NCBI RefSeq assembly: GCF_001428895.1
Contig: NZ_LMJA01000022.1
Coordinates: 271,916-335,915, forward strand
Direction: 5' to 3'
DNA: 64,000 nucleotides
Source of the DNA: Mycobacterium sp. Root265
GTDB lineage: Bacteria; Actinomycetota; Actinomycetes; Mycobacteriales; Mycobacteriaceae
Both the position numbers and the translations under genes were made by a program. The notes beneath the pieces are model-generated. The model was given only the letters and a program-made list of their open reading frames with translations. It had not been told where the DNA came from and did not search any database. Positions 54,596-62,858 of this stretch are shown here, piece after piece. Position 1 is the stretch's first letter. Every line of letters begins with the position of its first letter.

Positions 54596-56116
54596 TCAAA
54601 AGGGCGGGTCGCTGTTGTTCTCAATGAGTTCTGCTGCGTTGCGCTGCCGCTCGGCTTTGATCCTTTGTGCACGATCCTGCGCGCGGGTGCGTTTTCTGAC
54701 CGGCATCCTGCTATCGCGGTTGGTGTCGTTGATGAGGGTGATGGCGCGTTTTCGTGGGATGGGGGTCTCGATGTTCCAGTGCGGGAACATGATTGCTGCG
54801 CCGGGGGCCTTGGTGTAGGTGTGCCCGGTGGGTGCTGACCATTGGATGCGGCCATCGGGTTTCGCTGCCGGTTCCCAACCACAGAACGTCTTGATCAGAT
54901 GGTGCAGACGGCACAGTGGTGCCAGGTTGCCCGGGTGGGTGGCCCCGGCGGGCCACGGAGTCAGATGGTCGAGGTCACAGCGGTGCGCGGCCCGGTTGCA
55001 GCCCGGGAAGCTGCACGTCATGGCGCGCATCCGGACGAACGCGGTCAGTGCGGTCGAGGGCCGGTATTGGCGTTCGGCCGGCAGATCCGCGCACTCGGAG
55101 AGCGGCTTCACTTTGGCGCCGGTCGCGACGAGTTCGGCCAGCATGGCGGCGGGGATGATGGCGCCGTCGAGCATCACCCCGGGGCTGGGATTGCAGGCCG
55201 CGGGTGGGGTGTTGGCCGCGGGTTCGGCGCGGGCCGCAGGTTCGGCGGGCTCGTCGGGTTCGGATTCGGCTGCCGGAGTCTGCTGCTCTTTCTCCGGCGC
55301 AGTCTCGGTCTCGGCGGGCGCCGTTTCCGGGGTGGCCGCGGTGCCCGGGCTGGTGTGCCGCGGAGACTCTTGACCGGCGGAGGGCACCTGGTCGGTCAGC
55401 ACATAGATGGTCACTGCGCCCGAGCGCGGATCTTTCCCGCCGCCCTCACAACCAGCACCCCCACACGCGCACGCCAGCCGCTCCAGTTGCGGACCCACCG
55501 CACCCAACGCGGCCAACGCCGCAGCACGCAGCTCGCCCCGCGCACGGGGATCATTCGGGCAGACGGTGTCGGCCAGGTCGTTGAGGCGCTGTTCGAGGAT
55601 CTTCTTGTCGGTGACACGCAGCCGACCCCAGAACGAGGACACCCCATTGGGGTCGTCCTTGTCGTCGAACTCCACGTGAAGATCTTTCGCGTTGCGCTTG
55701 GAGCGCACGACGGCTTCGGGGTCGAATTTCTCCACCCACAGATCGATCGCGCCGATCAACTGTTTCTCCGAATGCGCCCCGTACTCGCCCGCTTCGCCGG
55801 CGATGGCGGTATCGATCAGCACGAGCGCGTCGTCGTCGACGACCTGGTGGGTGCGCCAGGTGATCGCATCGATCACCGCCATCGAGATCGCACCCTTCCC
55901 AAATAGTGCGGCGGTGCGGGGCAGCCGGTCGCGTAGGGCCTGGGCGATGCGCATCTGCTTGGACGCCGCGTGGGTGTTCAGATTGCAAGCCGCCGCCACC
56001 GCGGCCTGAGCCCACGCCCAACCATCGATGACCTGATGGGCGATCACGTCGTCCTCGTCATCGCACTGGCGGGCCACCACCTCACCGATGAACGCCAACC
56101 GCGCCGCGGCAGCCAT
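54596..56116 (-). CDS. DUF222/HNH endonuclease (13E12 family), 5' end probably frameshifted
   Basis: The open frame encodes 506 residues of a 13E12-repeat protein. The DUF222 domain fills the first 220 residues. A Pro/Glu/Ala-rich linker follows (about 235-300). A C-terminal HNH nuclease has CSFPGCNRAAHRCDLDHLTPW and NLAPLCRLHHLIK. At the 5' end the natural start looks lost. A frame beginning ATG 56195 gives MFEVLDRAALAGLSDEALIS-AVT, the usual family N-terminus, then shifts frame near 56125, where bases continue CTG GAG GCG ATG GCT (LEAMA) in this frame. The ATG at 56116 may thus be an internal methionine. These genes are multi-copy in mycobacteria; function unknown. Confidence 0.8.
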   Translation of the reverse strand: MAAAARLAFIGEVVARQCDDEDDVIAHQVIDGWAWAQAAVAAACNLNTHAASKQMRIAQALRDRLPRTAALFGKGAISMAVIDAITWRTHQVVDDDALVLIDTAIAGEAGEYGAHSEKQLIGAIDLWVEKFDPEAVVRSKRNAKDLHVEFDDKDDPNGVSSFWGRLRVTDKKILEQRLNDLADTVCPNDPRARGELRAAALAALGAVGPQLERLACACGGAGCEGGGKDPRSGAVTIYVLTDQVPSAGQESPRHTSPGTAATPETAPAETETAPEKEQQTPAAESEPDEPAEPAARAEPAANTPPAACNPSPGVMLDGAIIPAAMLAELVATGAKVKPLSECADLPAERQYRPSTALTAFVRMRAMTCSFPGCNRAAHRCDLDHLTPWPAGATHPGNLAPLCRLHHLIKTFCGWEPAAKPDGRIQWSAPTGHTYTKAPGAAIMFPHWNIETPIPRKRAITLINDTNRDSRMPVRKRTRAQDRAQRIKAERQRNAAELIENNSDPPF

Positions 56117-56256
56117 CGCCTCCAGCAGTCACCGCCGAGATGAGCGCCTCATCGCTCAACCCGGCGAGTGCGGCCCGATCCAAGACTTCGAACATACGTG
56201 CGAGTGTAATGAAGGGGTACGACAAGTCCCCCGAACCGACATCCGGGCACGAAAAA

Positions 56257-56276
56257 GGGAAGGCCTTCGCCTTCCC
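56257..56276 (-). terminator. Hairpin with T-tract on the minus strand
   Basis: GGGAAGGC (56257-56264) pairs with GCCTTCCC (56269-56276) around CTTC, an eight-base stem. On the minus strand the stem is followed by TTTTTC (56256-56251), the look of an intrinsic terminator. Oddly, it lies upstream of the minus-strand 13E12 gene rather than after a gene, so it would block antisense readthrough from the right. On the plus strand the hairpin is followed by ACTCTCAATTT, weaker as a terminator. Confidence 0.45.
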
Positions 56277-56299
56277 ACTCTCAATTTATAGCGCACCCC

Positions 56300-56332
56300 G
56301 GGGCTTGCGGCAAGACCCGGGTCATGCCGCAA
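56300..56332 (+). promoter_or_regulatory. Candidate rifamycin-associated element and overlapping palindrome
   Basis: GGGGCTTGCGGCAAGACCC at 56300-56318 is a 19-base inverted repeat: the two nine-base arms around a central G pair at eight of nine positions. The core CTTGC-G-GCAAG agrees with the rifamycin-associated element as I remember it from Streptomyces and related actinobacteria; the exact consensus must be checked. A second palindrome overlaps it: TTGCGGCA, A, GACCCGGGTC, A, TGCCGCAA (56305-56332), symmetric at 26 of 28 bases. A TTTATAG -10-like hexamer region lies just upstream near 56285-56291, so the element sits in the early promoter/leader of the glycosyltransferase operon. Confidence 0.65.
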
Positions 56333-56377
56333 AATCGCTCGCCTGAAAGAAAATTCACCACACCAGGGGGCCACACA

Positions 56378-57559
56378 ATGCGAGTTCTGCTGTACACGTT
56401 CGGGTCGCGCGGGGACGTCGAGCCACTGCTGGCGCTGGCGCTCGAACTGCACAAGCACGGCGCCGACGCCCTTATCTGCGCGCCGCCGGACTTCACCGAT
56501 CTGCTCGAGGCGGCGGGGGTGCCGATGGTGCCGACCGGACCCTCGGTGCGCGAGCTGGTGCACGTCCAGAAGGCCACCCATAAGGACGCGCCTGCACTCG
56601 CCGCAGCATTGGTGGCCGGCCAGTTCGAGTTGCTCGATACCGCCACGGAATGCGACGCCATCGTCGCGACCGGTTTGATGCCTGCCGGGATGCGCTCCAT
56701 CGCCGAACTGCTCCACGTGCCCTACCGATGCGTCATGTTCACCCCGCAGGTGCTGCCGTCTCCGGACTACCGCCCGCTGCCGCGGCCGGGGAAACCGTTT
56801 CCCGATGGTGAGACCGACAACCGGGTGCTGTGGGATCTGGACGCCGAGAAGATCCAGGTGCTCTACGGCCCCGCGCTGAACGACAATCGGACAGCGAGAG
56901 GCCTGGAACCGGTGGACAACGTCCGAGACCACACGTTCACCGAATCCCCCTGGCTCGCGTCCGACCCGGTGCTGAGCCCGCTACACGCCCACCCCGGCTT
57001 CGACGTCGTGCAGACCGGCGCCTGGATCGTGCCCGATGAGCGCCCGCTACCACCCGATCTGCAGGCGTTCCTCGACGCCGGCCCGCCGCCGGTGTTCGTC
57101 GGCTTCGGCAGCGTGACCGCACCCGAGGAGGCCGCCCAGGTGGCCATCGAGGCGATCCGGGCCCATGGCCACCGGGTGCTGATCGGCAGCGGATGGGCGG
57201 GCCTGAGCACGGCCGATCCCGACAGTTTCGTCATTGGCGAGGTCAACCAGCAGGCACTTTTCCCGCGGGTGGCGGCGGTGATACACCACGGCGGCGCGGG
57301 CACCACGACAACCGCGGCGCGGGCCGGAGCACCGCAGGTGGTGGTTCCGCAGATCGTCGATCAGCCCTACTGGGCGGGCCGGGTCGCCGACCTGGGCATC
57401 GGGGTGGCGCACTACGACCCGACGCCGACCGTCCATTCACTCGCGGAGGCGCTTAGGCTGGTACTGACCCCCGAGACCCACACCAGAGCGATCGCCGTGG
57501 CCGGCACCATTCGCACCGACGGGGCGGCAAGGGCCGCAAAGATGCTGCTGAACGCGTGA
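56378..57559 (+). CDS. GT1 glycosyltransferase, candidate rifamycin glycosyltransferase (Rgt-like)
   Basis: A 393-residue UDP/NDP-sugar glycosyltransferase of family GT1 (GT-B fold). The start MRVLLYTFGSRGDVEPLLAL binds the acceptor side, and the C-terminal donor motif HHGGAGTTTTAARAGAPQ begins at residue 303 followed by PQIVDQPYWAGRV. The same fold is used by glycopeptidolipid rhamnosyltransferases and by Rgt enzymes that glycosylate and inactivate rifamycin. With a RAE-like element 45 bases upstream and a HelD-type gene directly downstream, the rifamycin role is the better guess. AGGGGG lies eight bases before the ATG at 56378. Confidence 0.8.
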   Translation: MRVLLYTFGSRGDVEPLLALALELHKHGADALICAPPDFTDLLEAAGVPMVPTGPSVRELVHVQKATHKDAPALAAALVAGQFELLDTATECDAIVATGLMPAGMRSIAELLHVPYRCVMFTPQVLPSPDYRPLPRPGKPFPDGETDNRVLWDLDAEKIQVLYGPALNDNRTARGLEPVDNVRDHTFTESPWLASDPVLSPLHAHPGFDVVQTGAWIVPDERPLPPDLQAFLDAGPPPVFVGFGSVTAPEEAAQVAIEAIRAHGHRVLIGSGWAGLSTADPDSFVIGEVNQQALFPRVAAVIHHGGAGTTTTAARAGAPQVVVPQIVDQPYWAGRVADLGIGVAHYDPTPTVHSLAEALRLVLTPETHTRAIAVAGTIRTDGAARAAKMLLNA

Positions 57560-57588
57560 ACCAGAACTTACGAAACAACAAGGGGCAC

Positions 57589-59772
57589 ATGACAACCCAG
57601 GACTACCAGGCAGAACTAGAGGCCGAGCGCGGGTACGTGGCCGCGCTGTATGACCGGCTGGATGGCGAACGGGCGCGCGCCAAGGACCGCTATTCCGCGG
57701 CGCTCAAGGGCGATATCGACAAACAGGACGGGTCCACCCTGGTCAACCGCGACGCCGACGTGCGTGCGCTGGGCAAAGAGGTCAGCAGGCTCGACGTGGC
57801 CGACAGTGGACTGTGCTTCGGCCAACTCGAGAGCATCGAAGGTGAGCGGTCCTACATCGGGCGGCTCGGGTTGTTCGACAACGAGAACGACTACGAGCCG
57901 CTGCTACTGGACTGGCGGGCACCGGCGGCCCGGGCGTTCTATGTGGCCACCGCCGCCAGCCCGGAGAACATGCGGCGCAGGCGCCAGTTCCACACCCGCG
58001 GGCGCAAGGTCCTCGACTTCACTGATGAGGTGCTGGGCCGTCCCGACGCCGGTGAGCGCGGCGACGCCGCCCTGCTGGCGGCCGTCAACGCACCGCGCAC
58101 CGAGGGCATGAGCGATATCGTCGCGACGATCCAGGCCGAGCAGGACGAGATCATCCGGCTCGATCAATCCGGGGTGCTCGTCATCGAGGGCGGCCCGGGC
58201 ACCGGCAAGACAGTGGTGGCGCTGCACCGGGTGGCCTACCTGCTGTACACCCAGCGCGAGCGGATGGAGCGGCACGGCGTGCTGGTCATCGGCCCCAGCC
58301 CGGCGTTTCTCAACCACGTCGGCCGGGTGCTGCCCTCACTCGGTGAGACCAATGTCGTGTTCATGACCACCGGCGACCTCGTGCCGGGGCTGCACACCAC
58401 CGCCGAGGATGCCCCGGATGCCGCGCGGGCCAAGGGTTCCCTGAAGATGCTCGACGTCCTCAAGGCCGCCGTCGCCGACCGTCAGCGCACCCCGGAGGAT
58501 CCGCTGCCGATCAAGCTGGCCGACGTCACCGTGGAGATCAACGCCGAGGCCGCCGCCTGGGCGATCCAGGAGGCACGCGAGGCGGGGCTGCCGCACAACG
58601 ACGCCCGGGCGGTGTTCACCGATGTCATCACCTGGGTGCTCACCGAACGCGCGATCGCGCGAATCGGCAAGGGCTGGTTGACCCGTGACGACAAGCAGGC
58701 CTGGGAGCATCTGCGCGCCGAACTGCTCGATGAGCTCGAAGATCACGATGCCTTCAAGGCTGCGCTGGACGAACTGTGGCCGGAACTGACACCGGAATCG
58801 CTGCTGGGTGCCCTCTACGAATCCCCCGAACGACTCAAGGCCGCCGGTGCCGACGAGTCGTTGTGGCGACAGGACGGGCGGGCCTGGACGGTGTCGGACG
58901 TCCCGCTGCTCGACGAGCTGGTGGATCTGCTCGGCGGGATCAAACCCGATGCGAACGCCGAGAAGGAACGCCAGGAGGAAGCCGCGTACGCCGCGGGCGT
59001 GCTGGATCTGATGGTGGCCCGCGAGGACCTGATGGACGATGAGGACCATCTGATCGCCGCGGATCTCATCGACGCCGAGGAGCTGGCCGACAGGTTCATC
59101 GAGCAGGACAACCGCGAACTGGCCGAACGCGCAGCCGCGGACCGGGATTGGACCTACCGCCACGTGGTGGTCGACGAGGCCCAGGAACTCTCGGAGATGG
59201 ATTGGCGGGTGTTGATGCGGCGCTGCCCTGCGCGATCCTTCACCATCGTCGGCGACCTGGCGCAACGTCGTTCCGAAGCGGGTGCACGGTCCTGGGACAC
59301 CATGCTGGCGCCGTATGTGAAGAAGCGCTGGGTGTATCGGCCGCTGACGGTGAACTACCGCACCCCGGCGGAGATCATGGCCGTCGCCGCCGCGGTGCTC
59401 GCCGAGTTCGCGCCAGGTATCCAGCCACCGGAATCGGTACGCTCGTGCGGCGTGCAGCCGTGGTCGAGGAAGGTGAGCGAAGACGAACTCGACACGGCGA
59501 TCAAGGAATTCGTCGAGGACGAGGCGACCCGCGAGGGCACCAGCGTGGTGATCGGCCCGCCCGGGGTGCCCGGCACGGTGCCGGCCGCACTGACCAAGGG
59601 ACTGGAGTTCGACGCCGTGCTGGTGGTTGCCCCGGAGCGGATCATCGCCGACGGCCCACGCGGGGCGGCCGAACTCTATGTCGCCCTGACCCGCGCCACC
59701 CAGCGTCTGGGCGTGTTGCACCACGGTGATCTGCCGCCGTCACTGAAAGGGCTTGACCTGAATGAAGGTTGA
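57589..59772 (+). CDS. helR: HelD/HelR-type RNA polymerase-associated ATPase
   Basis: A 727-residue protein of the class II HelD family, a superfamily 1 helicase relative. The N-terminal 60 residues are a charged coiled coil (the arm that enters the RNA polymerase secondary channel in HelD). The ATPase motifs are GGPGTGKT at 201-208 and VVDEAQELS later, then GDLAQRRS and, near the end, LTKGLEFDAVLVVAPE. HelD removes polymerase from DNA; the HelR subgroup also releases bound rifamycin. The start is set at 57589 (AAGGGG five bases ahead); a GTG at 57556 overlaps the previous stop but lacks a site. HelR rather than housekeeping HelD is inferred from the element upstream. Confidence 0.82.
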   Translation: MTTQDYQAELEAERGYVAALYDRLDGERARAKDRYSAALKGDIDKQDGSTLVNRDADVRALGKEVSRLDVADSGLCFGQLESIEGERSYIGRLGLFDNENDYEPLLLDWRAPAARAFYVATAASPENMRRRRQFHTRGRKVLDFTDEVLGRPDAGERGDAALLAAVNAPRTEGMSDIVATIQAEQDEIIRLDQSGVLVIEGGPGTGKTVVALHRVAYLLYTQRERMERHGVLVIGPSPAFLNHVGRVLPSLGETNVVFMTTGDLVPGLHTTAEDAPDAARAKGSLKMLDVLKAAVADRQRTPEDPLPIKLADVTVEINAEAAAWAIQEAREAGLPHNDARAVFTDVITWVLTERAIARIGKGWLTRDDKQAWEHLRAELLDELEDHDAFKAALDELWPELTPESLLGALYESPERLKAAGADESLWRQDGRAWTVSDVPLLDELVDLLGGIKPDANAEKERQEEAAYAAGVLDLMVAREDLMDDEDHLIAADLIDAEELADRFIEQDNRELAERAAADRDWTYRHVVVDEAQELSEMDWRVLMRRCPARSFTIVGDLAQRRSEAGARSWDTMLAPYVKKRWVYRPLTVNYRTPAEIMAVAAAVLAEFAPGIQPPESVRSCGVQPWSRKVSEDELDTAIKEFVEDEATREGTSVVIGPPGVPGTVPAALTKGLEFDAVLVVAPERIIADGPRGAAELYVALTRATQRLGVLHHGDLPPSLKGLDLNEG

Positions 59773-59790
59773 GGTTCTACCGTCCGACCC

Positions 59791-60576
59791 ATGAGTGCGA
59801 TCGGGCTGGCCAGCAGCAATCCGTACACCGATGACGCGGCCGTCGTCGCCGAGGAGGCGCGGCAGGCGCAGGACCTCGGGTACGCCACCTTGTGGCGGTC
59901 CGGCGACCTGCCGATGATCGCGGCGGCGGTGCGCGCCACCAGCACCATTCCGGTTGCCACCGGGATCATCTCGGTATCGCGGGTGCCGGCCGCCGACGTC
60001 ATCGCCCTGCACGGCGACCTGGAACCGGGCCGGTTCGTGGTGGGAATCGGTGGTGCGCACGGTCCGCGGCCACTGGAGACCATCGGCGGTTATCTGGACG
60101 AACTGGATGCGGCCGGCATCCGCGCCGGAGTACTGGCCGCGCTCGGGCCGAACATGCTGGCGCTGGCACGTGAGCGTGCCGGCGGCGCGTACCCCTACTT
60201 GGTGACGCCCGAGTATGTGGCGCAGGCCCGAGAACAACTCGGGGCAGACCGCACCCTGGCGGTGCTGCAGATGGTGATCCCGCTGACCGATCGCGACGAT
60301 GTGCGCCGGGCGGCATCCGGGCCACTGGAGTTCCTGGCCTGGAAACCGGGCGGGTACCGCCGAAACCTGTTGCGCCAGGGCTTCACCGAGGCCGATATCG
60401 ATCAGGTGAGTGACCGGCTGCTCGACGGCATCACCGCCTGGGGTGAACCGCAGCGCATCGCCGAACGTGTCGCCGAATACCACGCGGCCGGTGCCGATCA
60501 GGTCGTGCTGCGCATCGTCGGTGCGGACGATATCGCCTTGTGGCGGACGAAAATCGCTGCGATGCTGCTGAATTAA
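59791..60576 (+). CDS. LLM-class F420-dependent oxidoreductase
   Basis: A 261-residue luciferase-like (LLM) TIM-barrel protein. It has the expected early strands IGLASSNPYTDDAAVV, the TSTIPVATGIISVSRVPAAD block and HGDLEPGRFVVGIGGAHG; no flavin-domain insert is present. Mycobacterial members use F420 or FMN; the substrate is unknown. A TACCGT hexamer seven bases before the ATG could be a leaderless promoter. It lies 18 bases after helR and may be co-transcribed with it. Its end overlaps the convergent membrane-protein gene by four bases. Confidence 0.85.
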   Translation: MSAIGLASSNPYTDDAAVVAEEARQAQDLGYATLWRSGDLPMIAAAVRATSTIPVATGIISVSRVPAADVIALHGDLEPGRFVVGIGGAHGPRPLETIGGYLDELDAAGIRAGVLAALGPNMLALARERAGGAYPYLVTPEYVAQAREQLGADRTLAVLQMVIPLTDRDDVRRAASGPLEFLAWKPGGYRRNLLRQGFTEADIDQVSDRLLDGITAWGEPQRIAERVAEYHAAGADQVVLRIVGADDIALWRTKIAAMLLN

Positions 60577-60842
60577 GAAAAAGCGAGGGCCAGCGCGACC
60601 ACCCAGCCGACCGCCACACCGACCCCGGATCCCCACACGAACCACCGCCAGACCGGTAACTTGCGCCAGCCCCACACTGTGGGCGCCAGCCCTCCGACGG
60701 CGACCAGGTTCAGGCCCACCGCCAGCAGCGGGTGGATACTGATCAACCCGCGGCTGAGCACCACGATCGCCACGCCCACCACCGCGGCCACGAAGGCCGC
60801 GACCGTCAGGCCGGTGCCCCAGGGTGTGTCGGCTTCGGTCAC
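60573..60842 (-). CDS. Small membrane protein (Rv0882-like)
   Basis: An 89-residue protein with three membrane helices (LTVAAFVAAVVGVAIVVLS, LLAVGLNLVAVGGLAP, FVWGSGVGVAVGWVVALAL). It starts with GTG inside the stop of the SpoU methylase gene (GTGA overlap), the same order as M. tuberculosis Rv0881-Rv0882. Function unknown. No motif beyond the helices is visible. Confidence 0.78.
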   Translation of the reverse strand: MTEADTPWGTGLTVAAFVAAVVGVAIVVLSRGLISIHPLLAVGLNLVAVGGLAPTVWGWRKLPVWRWFVWGSGVGVAVGWVVALALAFS

Positions 60843-61654
60843 GGGTCCAACCTAGCGCGCTCATAGAACGCGAGTGCGGCGGCGGTCGCGACGTTCAGCG
60901 AATCGGTGCCCCGCGACATCGGGATGCGCACCCGCACATCGGCGGACCGCATGGTGTGCTCCTTCAGGCCCGGCCCCTCGGCACCGACCATCATCGCCAC
61001 CTTGTCCCCCGCCAGGTCGGCCATCGCCGACGCCAGCGTCGGCGCCTCCGGATTGGGCGTCATCGCCAACACCCGGAAGCCCTTGCCGCGCAACACCACA
61101 AGATCCTCGGGCCAGGATGTCGCCCACGCGTAGGGCACCAGCAGGGCGTGCCCCATCGAGACCCGCACCGCGCGCCGGTACAGCGGGTCCGCGCAACCGA
61201 CACCGAACAGCACGCCGTCCACGCCCAGCCCGGCGGCATTGCGGAAGATCGACCCGAGGTTCTCGTGGTCGTTGACGCCCTCGAGCACCGCGACGGTGCG
61301 CGCATCCGCAATCACCTCGTCGACGGTCAACTCGCCCGGTCGCGGCGCGGCCGCCAGCACGCCGCGGTTGAGGTGAAATCCCACCGCGGCGGCCATCACC
61401 TCCGCAGTGGCCCGGTAGAACGAGACGTCGACGCCGGCCAGGTCCTCGGTCAGCTCCGCCAGCCTGCGGTCGGTGCCCAGCAGTGCGCGCGGACGGAACC
61501 GGGAGGCCAGCATGCGCTGCACCACCAGCACCCCCTCGGCGATCACCAGGCCCTTGCCGCTCGGCAGATCGGGACGTCGGTCGACGCTGTTGAGATCGCG
61601 GAAATCGTCGAGGCGCGGGTCGGCGGGATCCTCGATATCGACTATGTGGGCCAG
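60839..61654 (-). CDS. SpoU/TrmH-family RNA methyltransferase (Rv0881-like)
   Basis: A knotted SPOUT methyltransferase. Family motifs are VLEGVNDHENLGSIFRNAAG, MVGAEGPGL and the closing IPMSRGTDSLNVATAAALAFYE. The N-terminal substrate domain starts with a conserved-looking stretch, VDIEDPADPRLDDFRDLN, but the first standard start (GTG 61546, VIAEGVLV) would cut it off. No ATG, GTG or TTG precedes it in frame, so I extend to the CTG at 61654 (LAHIVDIEDP), which has GAAGG about eight bases ahead. The start is therefore uncertain. It should 2'-O-methylate a ribose in rRNA or tRNA. It overlaps the downstream small membrane gene by four bases. Confidence 0.85.
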   Translation of the reverse strand: MAHIVDIEDPADPRLDDFRDLNSVDRRPDLPSGKGLVIAEGVLVVQRMLASRFRPRALLGTDRRLAELTEDLAGVDVSFYRATAEVMAAAVGFHLNRGVLAAAPRPGELTVDEVIADARTVAVLEGVNDHENLGSIFRNAAGLGVDGVLFGVGCADPLYRRAVRVSMGHALLVPYAWATSWPEDLVVLRGKGFRVLAMTPNPEAPTLASAMADLAGDKVAMMVGAEGPGLKEHTMRSADVRVRIPMSRGTDSLNVATAAALAFYERARLDP

Positions 61655-61655
61655 T

Positions 61656-62090
61656 TCAGGCGCCTTCGTCCACGATGGCCAGCATCAGGTCCGCGGCGGC
61701 AACCAGGGTGGCTCGCTCCTCGGCGGTCAGCTGGGCCAGCCGCTGGGACAGCCACTCCCGGCTGGCCCGGCGCTCGGCCTCGATCAGATCGACGCCGGCA
61801 GCAGACACCGACACCAGCACCTGCCGGCCGTCATCGGGATGCGCGGTGCGGTCGACGAACCCGAGATCCACCAGCGAGGCGATCACCCTGGTCATCGACG
61901 GCGGACGCACCCGCTCGCGCGCGGCCAGCGCGCCGGGGGTCATCGGACCCTCCTTGAACACCGTGGCCAGCGCCGACAGCTGGGTCAGCGAGACGGGCGA
62001 ATCGGGGCGACGGAACCGCAGCTGACGGGCCAGCCGCACCACGGCCAACGACAGATCGCTCGGTAACCGGGCATCCACGTCGTCAGTCAC
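61656..62090 (-). CDS. MarR family regulator (Rv0880-like)
   Basis: A 144-residue MarR protein. The DNA-binding part [31 protein letters not shown], in parts, and the wing [16 protein letters not shown] are conserved, and the C-terminal helices give dimerisation. It matches M. tuberculosis Rv0880 in length and position. GTG 62090 ([12 protein letters not shown]) is preferred over the open frame upstream, which is arginine-rich. TATTGT eight bases before the GTG would fit a leaderless promoter. It is upstream of the SpoU methylase, one base apart, and divergent from the DUF2530 gene. Confidence 0.9.
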   Translation of the reverse strand: MTDDVDARLPSDLSLAVVRLARQLRFRRPDSPVSLTQLSALATVFKEGPMTPGALAARERVRPPSMTRVIASLVDLGFVDRTAHPDDGRQVLVSVSAAGVDLIEAERRASREWLSQRLAQLTAEERATLVAAADLMLAIVDEGA

Positions 62091-62134
62091 AGGTCCGAAC
62101 AATACCCAGCGGCCATCGGCTAGGTTGACATGCG

Positions 62135-62386
62135 ATGACCGCGAACCCGTCGCCCGAGCCGCCTGCGCTGCCCGCGCGGCTGCTCGAACCGGCACCGGTG
62201 ATCGTCGTGATCGCCATCGGCTGGCTGATCGCCGTGGTGCTGGCGTTCACCGTTCCCGGCCTGCACGACTGGCGGCCGATCACGCTGGCCGGACTGGGCG
62301 TCGGGCTGCTCGGCACCTCCATTTTCCTGCTGCAGCGCCGCTCCGCCCGTCGCGGTGATCGCGGTGCCCAGCAGGGTCTGACCTGA
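62135..62386 (+). CDS. DUF2530 membrane protein (Rv0879c-like)
   Basis: An 83-residue protein with two membrane helices ([20 protein letters not shown] and [18 protein letters not shown]) and a basic tail ([10 protein letters not shown]). This is the DUF2530 pattern of actinobacteria; function unknown. The ATG at 62135 is preceded by TAGGTT eight bases upstream, so the mRNA may be leaderless. It is divergent from the MarR gene, with about 44 bases between the starts. Confidence 0.83.
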   Translation: MTANPSPEPPALPARLLEPAPVIVVIAIGWLIAVVLAFTVPGLHDWRPITLAGLGVGLLGTSIFLLQRRSARRGDRGAQQGLT

Positions 62387-62402
62387 AGACCTGAGGAGAA
62401 CC

Positions 62403-62858
62403 ATGGGAGCCCCGCTACTGCAGGCGAAGATCGATATCGCCGCCCCGCCCGCCGAAGTCTGGGCGCTGATCTCGGATCTGACGAAGATGCCGCAGTGGAG
62501 CCCGCAGTGCCGGTCCATGAAGGTGCTCGGCCCGATGCGGGTGGGCGCCAAGACACTGAACTTCAACCGGCGCGGCCGGATGTTCTGGCCGACGACGTCC
62601 ACCGTCACCGAGATCGATCCGGAGCGCGCGCTCACCTTCCGGGTGGCGGCCAACGGCACCGAATGGAGCTTCGAACTGGAGCCGATCGAGGGTGGCACCC
62701 GGGTGGTGGAGAGCCGCCGCGCCCCCAACGGGGTCAAGAAGATGTCCAGCGCGGTGGTGAACGTGGCGTTCGGCGGGGTGCCCAGCTTCGAGGACGAACT
62801 CGTCGACGGCATGAACGAGACGCTCAGCCGTATCAAGGCCGCCGCTGAGCGCGGCTAG
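62403..62858 (+). CDS. SRPBCC (START-like) family protein
   Basis: A 151-residue SRPBCC-fold protein. The opening KIDIAAPPAEVWALISDLTKMPQWSP, the core TFRVAANGTEWSFELEPIEGGTRV and the final helix ELVDGMNETLSRIKAAAE mark the polyketide-cyclase/Bet v1-like group. A hydrophobic pocket for a small ligand is expected. TGAGGAG lies just before the ATG. It is a distant relative of the Rv0910-like gene at 1.5 kb. Its stop overlaps the convergent DUF3027 gene by four bases. Confidence 0.87.
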   Translation: MGAPLLQAKIDIAAPPAEVWALISDLTKMPQWSPQCRSMKVLGPMRVGAKTLNFNRRGRMFWPTTSTVTEIDPERALTFRVAANGTEWSFELEPIEGGTRVVESRRAPNGVKKMSSAVVNVAFGGVPSFEDELVDGMNETLSRIKAAAERG

